The translations under genes and the position numbers were made by a program. Positions 58,467-64,000 of a DNA stretch of 64,000 bases are shown here, in pieces. How positions within the stretch are numbered: position 1 is the stretch's first letter; each line of letters opens with the position of its first letter. Location of the stretch: assembly GCA_031291255.1 (NCBI GenBank), contig JARLJN010000126.1, forward strand, positions 20,656-84,655, in the 5' to 3' direction. Origin of the DNA: Gammaproteobacteria bacterium. Lineage in GTDB: Bacteria; Pseudomonadota; Gammaproteobacteria; DSM-16500. The notes under the pieces were generated by a model that saw only the letters and a program-made list of their open reading frames with translations, did not search any database and had not been told where the DNA came from.

Positions 58467-60137
58467 ATGCTAACTCAAATTGATATCAGCCAACTTGCAA
58501 CGATAGAAAAGCTGCATCTAGAAATTGAAAAAGGCACCACTATCATCACAGGTGAAACTGGCGCAGGAAAATCAGTACTCATAGATGCTATTGAGTTAGC
58601 ATTAGGTAGTCGTGCGACTGGCGATATGGTGAGAGCAGGTGAAGAAAAAGCAGATATCAGTTTAAGCTTTGATTTAAGCCATATCATCGAAGCAAAACAT
58701 TGGTTAGAACAACATGAACTCAACGTTGAGTCCGATGAATGCATCATACGACGAACCATACATAAAGACGGCCGCTCACGCAGTTACATTAATGGTACGC
58801 CAACAACATTACAATTATTGCGTTCCTTAAGTGATTTATTAATTAATATACATGGTCAACACGAACATCAAGCACTTTTTAAACCTGACACACAACGTGA
58901 CATGCTAGACAAATATGCTGGCAATACATTGCTGCTCAACCAAGTGTTCTCTTTGTCACAACAATGGCATGCATTATCAAATCAAATTTCTACTCTTTTA
59001 AAATCAAATAATGAATCCAACTCACGCAGTGATTTTTTAAAATTTCAATTAGCTGAATTAGAAGAATTACAATTACAAGAAAATGAATTTGAAAATCTAG
59101 AGATAGAACACAAACAACTGGCCAACTCAGGTGAGTTATTACAAAATTTAAATTTAGCCTTGCATCACATCTCAGAAAATGAAGAACATAACGCAATACA
59201 ATTATTGAATCATAGTTTAGATGCAATAGACTCTTTACAATCTAACAACCCTAAAATAAATGCTTGGATTGATAATTTAAAAAGTTGCGTCATACAACTG
59301 AGCGATGCTGAAAGCGAAATGCGTCACTTCTTAGATAATTTCGAAGTGGATCCTGAGCGCTTAACATGGGTAGAAGAACGCATAGGAACATTATTCGATA
59401 AAGCACGAAAACATAAAGTTACGCCTAACGAACTATTCGCTCTTCAAGAAAAATTTTCTACAGAACTCATTGCAATGGATACTAGCGAAGAACGTCTCAG
59501 CGAGCTTTATAAAAATTTAAACATTATCGAAAATGATTATACGCTTGCTGCAAATAAACTGTCTGCAAGTCGTAAAAAAGTCGCCAAAAAACTGACTCAA
59601 GAAATCACTGACATTATTCATGAACTCGCTCTACCTCACGGCCAGTTTCATATCAATTTTATTTCCACAGACATTACACCTTACTCAGCCAATGGATTAG
59701 AAAAAATTATTTTTGAAATTTCAATGAACATAGGTCAACCTTTACAAGCACTCGCCAAAGTTGCATCAGGTGGCGAACTTTCACGCATCAGTCTTGCTAT
59801 TCATATGGCGACAGCAGAACAACACACTATTCCTAGCTTAATATTCGATGAAGTGGATGTGGGCATCAGCGGCGGCACTGCAGAAATTGTAGGAAAATTA
59901 TTACGCCGATTAGGAAAAACACATCAATTACTTTGCATTACACATCTTCCACAGGTCGCTGCGCAAGGACAACAACATTTATTAGTCGAAAAACATCACA
60001 AACAAAATGCAAGCTACACTCACGTTCGTAAATTAAATACAGAAGACAAAGTAAAAGAATTATCAAGAATGTTGGGCGGTGTAGAGATTACTCAAAAAAC
60101 GATTGAACATGCCCGTGAGATGTTAGAAAAAATATAA
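58467..60137 (+). CDS. recN: DNA repair protein RecN
   Basis: A 556-residue SMC-like ATPase for double-strand break repair. Walker A is TGETGAGKSVLIDAIELALG (residues 29-36). The central arms are coiled coil. The C-terminal half has the ABC signature KVASGGELSRISLAIHMA near residue 430, Walker B LIFDEVDVGISGGTAEIVG and the H-loop CITHLPQVAAQ. No LexA box was recognised in the 15-base gap after nadK, so SOS control, if any, is from upstream. The 3' end is 4 bases from the convergent pyrF stop. Confidence 0.97.
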   Translation: MLTQIDISQLATIEKLHLEIEKGTTIITGETGAGKSVLIDAIELALGSRATGDMVRAGEEKADISLSFDLSHIIEAKHWLEQHELNVESDECIIRRTIHKDGRSRSYINGTPTTLQLLRSLSDLLINIHGQHEHQALFKPDTQRDMLDKYAGNTLLLNQVFSLSQQWHALSNQISTLLKSNNESNSRSDFLKFQLAELEELQLQENEFENLEIEHKQLANSGELLQNLNLALHHISENEEHNAIQLLNHSLDAIDSLQSNNPKINAWIDNLKSCVIQLSDAESEMRHFLDNFEVDPERLTWVEERIGTLFDKARKHKVTPNELFALQEKFSTELIAMDTSEERLSELYKNLNIIENDYTLAANKLSASRKKVAKKLTQEITDIIHELALPHGQFHINFISTDITPYSANGLEKIIFEISMNIGQPLQALAKVASGGELSRISLAIHMATAEQHTIPSLIFDEVDVGISGGTAEIVGKLLRRLGKTHQLLCITHLPQVAAQGQQHLLVEKHHKQNASYTHVRKLNTEDKVKELSRMLGGVEITQKTIEHAREMLEKI

Positions 60138-60141
60138 TCTT

Positions 60142-60915
60142 TTATAACAGAGACATTTTTTGTAAATAGGCCTCCCATCCAGCCTCTTGATATTTTTTAG
60201 CTTCATGTTGTATGGATGTCGCAGTATAAATTCCGCGTCCCACAATAATGATATCTATACCTGCTTCAACTATAGCTTGATGTGGCGTACGGTATTGTTG
60301 TCCTTGTGCATCTTCCCCGCCAGAAAATTTTATTCCCGGTGTGAAATGAATGAAAGTAGGATTTTCTGTCAGCTTGTGCTGACAGATAAAACCAATTACA
60401 AAATCACTATACTGAGAGGCCATTTGCACTGTTTCAGCTGTATAATAACCATGAGCGAGATTTCCCTGTGAGCTCATTTCAGCAACCAATAACATTGCAT
60501 TATTTTTTTGAAGGCCGACTTTTTTTAAGCTTGCAATGCTGTCAGCCCCAGCAACACTATGAGCATTAGTGAGTTGCGCCCAATCTGCAATGTGATAAAT
60601 ACCTTTTTCATATTGCAAGCTTGCCGTATTTCCAATATCAGCAAATTTACGATCTTCAAAAATAATAAAATTATGCTGCTTAGCAATTTGTTGGAGCATG
60701 GTGACGGTTTCATTATCGAAATCTTCGAGAATATCAATGTGTGTTTTCAGAACGCAAATAGAGGGCCCTAAGCTATTCGCAAGAGACAATAATTCTTCTT
60801 TACGTGTCACATCAACAGAAACAGACAGATTAGTTTTTTTGGCATCCATCAACGATAATAATTTTATGGCAACAGGGTTATTACACAATTTGGCGCGTTC
60901 TAAGTATGTCAACAT
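60142..60915 (-). CDS. pyrF: Orotidine 5'-phosphate decarboxylase, eukaryotic (URA3-like) type
   Basis: A 257-residue OMP decarboxylase, the last step of UMP synthesis. It is not the usual bacterial PyrF but closely follows yeast URA3: KTNLSVSVDV, LGPSICVLKTHIDIL, HNFIIFEDRKFADIGNTASL, GIYHIADWAQLTNAHSV, DFVIGFICQ, AQGQQYRTP, DIIIVGRG and YQEAGWEAYL. The catalytic K-D-K-D set is Lys57, Asp88, Lys90 and Asp93. It stands alone on the minus strand, near pyrD and pyrE on the other strand. The match in length and colinear motifs suggests full activity. This form is known mainly from eukaryotes, with scattered bacterial cases. Confidence 0.94.
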   Translation of the reverse strand: MLTYLERAKLCNNPVAIKLLSLMDAKKTNLSVSVDVTRKEELLSLANSLGPSICVLKTHIDILEDFDNETVTMLQQIAKQHNFIIFEDRKFADIGNTASLQYEKGIYHIADWAQLTNAHSVAGADSIASLKKVGLQKNNAMLLVAEMSSQGNLAHGYYTAETVQMASQYSDFVIGFICQHKLTENPTFIHFTPGIKFSGGEDAQGQQYRTPHQAIVEAGIDIIIVGRGIYTATSIQHEAKKYQEAGWEAYLQKMSLL

Positions 60916-61012
60916 TTCTCGTCACCTGTAAAAAATGGTTTTAAAGCAAATTATCACGTGAATCTAGGGGTCACAAGTTTATTATTTTGCTGGAGTTCCT
61001 GCTAAAAAGGAT

Positions 61013-61093
61013 GTAGCCCGGATTGAGCGTTGCGAAAATCCGGGATCTCCAGTATCTCTATCCCGGGTTTTCGCAACGCTCAATCCGGGCTAC
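61013..61093. repeat. Long inverted repeat, full copy of the GTAGCCCGGATT family
   Basis: Arms of about 33 bases, beginning GTAGCCCGGATTGAGCGTTG and ending CAACGCTCAATCCGGGCTAC, are nearly perfect reverse complements around a 13-base centre. It would form a very stable cruciform or RNA hairpin. It lies between the divergent pyrF and synthetase-like genes. It is the longest and most complete copy in the window. Confidence 0.9.
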
Positions 61094-61133
61094 ATACATT
61101 TTATAAATAAATCCTCAACATGAAAAAAAATAA

Positions 61134-61162
61134 TTGACATGTCATTGACACATATATAAGAT
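61134..61162 (+). promoter_or_regulatory. Putative sigma-70 promoter with overlapping palindrome
   Basis: TTGACA at 61134-61139 and TAAGAT at 61157-61162 are 17 bases apart. The perfect palindrome TGACATGTCA (61135-61144) overlaps the -35 box, and a second TTGACA follows at 61145. This leaves a leader of about 80 bases with a CGTCAC/GTGACG hairpin at 61197-61213 before the ATG at 61250. Confidence 0.55.
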
Positions 61163-61249
61163 GACAAGGTTTGCGCGCGCATTTAGATCCTTACCCCGTC
61201 ACCTCGTGTGACGTTGTAAAGAAATTTAATTCTATACAAGGATAATGCC

Positions 61250-62107
61250 ATGCAAGATATATTCGCGTTTGATTACATTTCCAAAAATCTACGCCATTTT
61301 TTCCAAGACATGAAAGGTTTTGTCGAAGTCCCCGCCCAACCCCGCTTATCTATACTCGCAGCTTGTGAAGATCCAAAAACAATTAGTCAATTTGTTTTTA
61401 GTGGTGTTAACTACCCACTTCCACAAACTGGCCAAATGTGGCTGGAATTAGAATTGTTAAAAAACCCTAGCGTTCCTGGTGTTTTTTGTGCGACTACCAG
61501 TTATCGCAATGAACCATTTCCCATTGCAGGACGTCACGAAAAAATTTTCCCTATGTTTGAATTTGAGTCCCATGGCGATATACAAGAGTTAAAGAATATT
61601 GAAATGGAATTGTTAGCTTATCTCGGATTTGACGCACCAGTCAGTTGCCTTTACGAAGAAATGTGTAAACGTTATGAAAGCATAGAGATACGCTCTGATC
61701 ATGAAGTCATGTTACAAAAAGATTTCGGTAACGTAGTCATGCTGGAAAAATTTCCATTACGAACAGATCCATTTTGGAATATGAAACATGATGCTTATGG
61801 AATATTTAATAAAGTCGATGTCATTATGTATGGCATAGAAACGATAGGCTCTGCACAGAGATCTACGAATGTTGATGAAATGCGTGAGCAGTTTTTCTCG
61901 ATTTCAAATGGAGAATATGCCCAATTGTTATTTAGTGCTTTTGGAAAAGAACGAGTCATAGCAGAACTCGATGCATACCTTGCTTTGCCTATGTTCCCAC
62001 GTTTTGGCGGCGGGATAGGCGTTACACGTTTGGCTCGCGCTTTGAAATTAGCTGGAATAATTGAAGATACAGAGTTACGTGCGGTAGAAACAGCAATAGT
62101 CGCATAA
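61250..62107 (+). CDS. Class II aminoacyl-tRNA-synthetase-like catalytic domain protein (AsnRS/AspRS-related)
   Basis: A 285-residue protein consisting of only a class II synthetase catalytic core. Motif 2 is CATTSYRNEPFPIAGRHEKI near residue 83, continuing into FPMFEFE; motif 3 is FGGGIGVTRLARAL near residue 260. ETIGSAQRSTNVDEMREQF resembles AsnRS/AspRS active-site elements. It has no N-terminal OB-fold for anticodon binding, so it is not a normal tRNA synthetase. Related stand-alone domains include archaeal asparagine-synthetase-like AsnRS paralogues and tRNA- or protein-modifying enzymes such as EpmA. The substrate is unknown. ACAAGGATA precedes the ATG, and a promoter is visible upstream. 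Confidence 0.82.
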   Translation: MQDIFAFDYISKNLRHFFQDMKGFVEVPAQPRLSILAACEDPKTISQFVFSGVNYPLPQTGQMWLELELLKNPSVPGVFCATTSYRNEPFPIAGRHEKIFPMFEFESHGDIQELKNIEMELLAYLGFDAPVSCLYEEMCKRYESIEIRSDHEVMLQKDFGNVVMLEKFPLRTDPFWNMKHDAYGIFNKVDVIMYGIETIGSAQRSTNVDEMREQFFSISNGEYAQLLFSAFGKERVIAELDAYLALPMFPRFGGGIGVTRLARALKLAGIIEDTELRAVETAIVA

Positions 62108-62114
62108 GAGCTAT

Positions 62115-62148
62115 GTAGGTTGGGTTAAACGTGCGAAACCCAACCTAC
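62115..62148. repeat. Palindrome GTAGGTTGGGTT...AACCCAACCTAC
   Basis: A perfect 12-bp inverted repeat (62115-62126 and 62137-62148) with a 10-base loop, 7 bases after the synthetase-like gene. This GTAGGTTGGGTT type is widespread in proteobacteria as a REP-like repeat. It may serve as a terminator for the gene to its left. Confidence 0.85.
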
Positions 62149-62182
62149 AAATATAAATAGAGATAGAAACAGCGAGACACTT

Positions 62183-63196
62183 GTGTATACCCTGATTAAA
62201 TCATTATTATTTTATCTAGACCCAGAAGTTTCCCATCATTTATCTTTAAAAATATTAAAACTTACGCATTCATTAAAGCTTATACGCTATAAAAATTTAT
62301 TATCATCTCAAACTATTAAATTATGCGGATTAACATTTCCAAATCAGATTGGTTTAGCGGCAGGCTTTGATAAAAATGGTGATTATATAGATGCATTAGC
62401 AAGTTTTGGTTTTGGATTTATTGAAGTAGGCACTGTTACATTAAAACCACAACTTGGTAATGCTAAACCAAGAATTTTTCGATTAAAACAAGATAACGCT
62501 ATCATAAATCGCTTAGGCTTTAATAACAAAGGCTGTGACTATCTGATTGAGAGATTGAAGAAAACTAAATTCAAAGGCATATTAGGTATTAATATAGGGA
62601 AAGGCCATACTACAACTTTAAACTCCGCAAGTGACGAATATGTAGAACTATTTACAAAACTATTTCCTTATGCCAGCTATATTACTATTAATATTTCATC
62701 ACCAAACACTAAGGATTTACGTGAACTTCAACATGGAAATTTATTGTCTTCTTTATTGAAAAAATTAAAACAAACTCAAACCACTCTCAATCAACAATAT
62801 AATAAATATGTCCCACTTGTCGTTAAAATTTCTCCTGACCTTAGCTCAACAGAATTGACTCACATAGCTGATATTTTTTTACAGGAAAAAATTGATGCTG
62901 TTATTGCTACTAATACAACGATAGGGCGAGAAGGTGTCACTGATGCTCTAGCATTAGAAACAGGCGGGCTGAGTGGAAAACCATTAAATAAAAATTCAAC
63001 TTCCGTGATAAAACAATTAAATAAATTGTTAGCAAATAAGATTCCCATTATTGCCTCAGGAGGCATTCTTAATCCACAGGATGCACTCGAGAAAATAAAC
63101 GCTGGCGCATCGTTAGTGCAAATTTACACTGGATTAGTTTATTCAGGACCTAGATTAATAGCGCAACTGGTGAAACATTTTGAGGAAGCAATATGA
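62183..63196 (+). CDS. pyrD: Dihydroorotate dehydrogenase (quinone), class 2
   Basis: A 337-residue membrane-associated FMN enzyme that oxidises dihydroorotate with quinone. The GTG start gives MYTLIKSLLFYLDPEVSHHL, matching the amphipathic N-terminus of E. coli PyrD (336 residues). Motifs are GLAAGFDKNGDYIDALASFGFGFIEVGTVT (in part), RIFRLKQDNAIINRLGFNNKG, ITINISSPNTKDLRELQ with the class 2 catalytic Ser, and ATNTTIGREG. The stop overlaps the pyrE ATG (ATGA), so the two are coupled. Confidence 0.97.
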   Translation: MYTLIKSLLFYLDPEVSHHLSLKILKLTHSLKLIRYKNLLSSQTIKLCGLTFPNQIGLAAGFDKNGDYIDALASFGFGFIEVGTVTLKPQLGNAKPRIFRLKQDNAIINRLGFNNKGCDYLIERLKKTKFKGILGINIGKGHTTTLNSASDEYVELFTKLFPYASYITINISSPNTKDLRELQHGNLLSSLLKKLKQTQTTLNQQYNKYVPLVVKISPDLSSTELTHIADIFLQEKIDAVIATNTTIGREGVTDALALETGGLSGKPLNKNSTSVIKQLNKLLANKIPIIASGGILNPQDALEKINAGASLVQIYTGLVYSGPRLIAQLVKHFEEAI

Positions 63197-63864
63197 AAAC
63201 ATACCAAAAAGAATTTATAGTATTCTCATTACGAAATTCTGTTCTCTGTTTTGGAGAATACACTCTTAAATCAGGCCGAATCAGCCCCTATTTTTTCAAT
63301 GCAGGATTATTTAATGATGCTTCTGCCATAACAAAACTTGGTGAATTCTATGCTGATATTATTGAAGATAATTTTTCTGGGCAATATGATTTACTTTTTG
63401 GCCCTGCATACAAAGGCATTCCGTTAGCTACTGCAACTGCTATTAATTTAAAAATTAAATATAATTGCAATCCTGACGTTAGCTTTAATAGAAAAGAAGA
63501 AAAAAGCCATGGTGAAGGTAAATTAATTATTGGAAGCTCCTTAAAAGATAAGCGTGTGATTATCATCGATGATGTTATTACAGCTGGAATAACCATCACT
63601 GAATCCATTCAACTGATACATAATGAGGGTGGATCTTGCCTAGCTGTAGTCATCATGTTGGACCGCTTAGAAAGAGGTGCTCTAACAACTCTCTCCGCAA
63701 TACAAGACATTGTTGAGAAAAATAAAATTAAAATTATTAGCATTATTACGTTAAATGATTTAATCGAATATTTAAAAGATATTGATGAGAACTCGGCGAT
63801 GAATAGGCACTTGAAAAATATATTGCTATATCAATCTCAATACGGTTTGTTAGTCTCTCGGTAG
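63193..63864 (+). CDS. pyrE: Orotate phosphoribosyltransferase
   Basis: A 223-residue OPRT that joins orotate and PRPP to give OMP, the substrate of the nearby pyrF product. It follows E. coli PyrE (213): YQKEFIVFSLRNSVLCFGEYTLKSGRISPYFFNAGLF (in parts), LLFGPAYKGIPLATATAI, SFNRKEEKSHGEGK and the PRPP loop VIIIDDVITAGITITES near residue 117. The C-terminus YGLLVSR extends past the usual end, and the TAG stop falls at the border of an apparent insertion-sequence end. The original 3' end may thus have been replaced by a few codons, with little effect on the fold. Confidence 0.95.
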   Translation: MKTYQKEFIVFSLRNSVLCFGEYTLKSGRISPYFFNAGLFNDASAITKLGEFYADIIEDNFSGQYDLLFGPAYKGIPLATATAINLKIKYNCNPDVSFNRKEEKSHGEGKLIIGSSLKDKRVIIIDDVITAGITITESIQLIHNEGGSCLAVVIMLDRLERGALTTLSAIQDIVEKNKIKIISIITLNDLIEYLKDIDENSAMNRHLKNILLYQSQYGLLVSR

Positions 63865-64000
63865 TGTTTAAATAACTGTGTCAGCTTTCTTAAAATTGTT
63901 ATAATTCCATAACTTTGGAGAGCTGAACAACATGAACAACCGTGATATTAATTTAGATAATTTTGATTTCAACCAATTTCAAAAAGAAGCTATTGATCGC
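63864..64000 (+). mobile_element. Insertion sequence, left end only (probably IS256/mutator type)
   Basis: From GTGTTTAAATAACTGTGTCA (63864-63883), which resembles terminal inverted repeats of IS256-family elements, the sequence leads after 48 bases to a reading frame that runs off the window. The right end is not visible, so the extent, family and target duplication cannot be confirmed. Confidence 0.5.
63932..64000 (+). CDS. Putative transposase, N-terminal fragment (cut by the window edge)
   Basis: Twenty-three codons from ATG 63932, reading MNNRDINLDNFDFNQFQKEA and continuing IDR. GGAGAG lies upstream. The F.FN.F..EAI.. pattern and the preceding repeat-like end recall the start of IS256/mutator transposases. 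Too little is visible to be sure; any other gene is possible. Confidence 0.45.
   Translation, partial: MNNRDINLDNFDFNQFQKEAIDR

Overview
The window looks like the chromosome of a host-associated gammaproteobacterium, most likely from the order Legionellales (Coxiella, Legionella, Berkiella or Aquicella relatives). The grounds are the AT-rich base composition (by eye, not computed), gammaproteobacterial gene orders (secA-mutT, rplM-rpsI-sspA-sspB, ftsH-glmM, yraN-diaA-dolP), an lpxC-dciA-secA neighbourhood, a SulP-carbonic anhydrase fusion, and several Ser/Lys-rich or coiled-coil proteins of unknown function like those of intracellular bacteria. The assignment is inference; no 16S rRNA gene is present.

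Left part (1-8.1 kb): a truncated ArnT/PMT-type glycosyltransferase is divergent from a ChbG/HpnK-type deacetylase. Then come a ribbon-helix-helix/MazF toxin-antitoxin pair and a type IV pilus operon (pilin, pilB, pilC, pilD) running into coaE, zapD and yacG. Next (8.2-14.2 kb) are the SulP-carbonic anhydrase fusion, mutT and secA on the minus strand, and divergent dciA.

From 14.2 to 20.9 kb a block of four unrecognised minus-strand genes separates dciA/secA from lpxC, which are usually close neighbours: two tandem paralogues, a long coiled-coil protein, and a very basic protein with a nuclease-like C-terminal motif. This is the most novel-looking part of the window.

From 21.2 to 37.6 kb lies the division and cell wall (dcw) cluster on the minus strand, in transcription order mraZ-rsmH-ftsL-ftsI-murE-mraY-murD-ftsW-murG-murC-murB-ftsQ-ftsA-ftsZ-lpxC. 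Most genes are tightly coupled, and murF and ddl are absent from their usual places. The RNase P RNA gene and rsmI follow (37.8-39.1 kb), then yraN, diaA and two BON-domain lipoproteins.

The stretch 41.5-44.8 kb holds a PAS histidine kinase with a stand-alone receiver and a divergent S-adenosylhomocysteine-hydrolase-like protein. From 45 to 57.5 kb are housekeeping genes on the minus strand: sspB, sspA, rpsI, rplM, glmM, ftsH, rlmE, greA, dnaJ, dnaK, grpE and hrcA, with a plus-strand HU-like gene in between. nadK and recN are divergent from hrcA. The right end has a URA3-like pyrF, a class II aminoacyl-tRNA-synthetase-like enzyme, pyrD, pyrE, and the first bases of what looks like an insertion sequence abutting the 3' end of pyrE.

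Short palindromic repeats of several families sit between genes, and in three places a repeat or element end appears to supply the stop codon or last codons of the adjacent gene. Start codons were reassigned where the Shine-Dalgarno sequence and family alignment favoured another position (mraZ GTG 37618, grpE GTG 56400, lpxC ATG 22121, ftsA, ftsQ, murD, sspA, dnaK and others).
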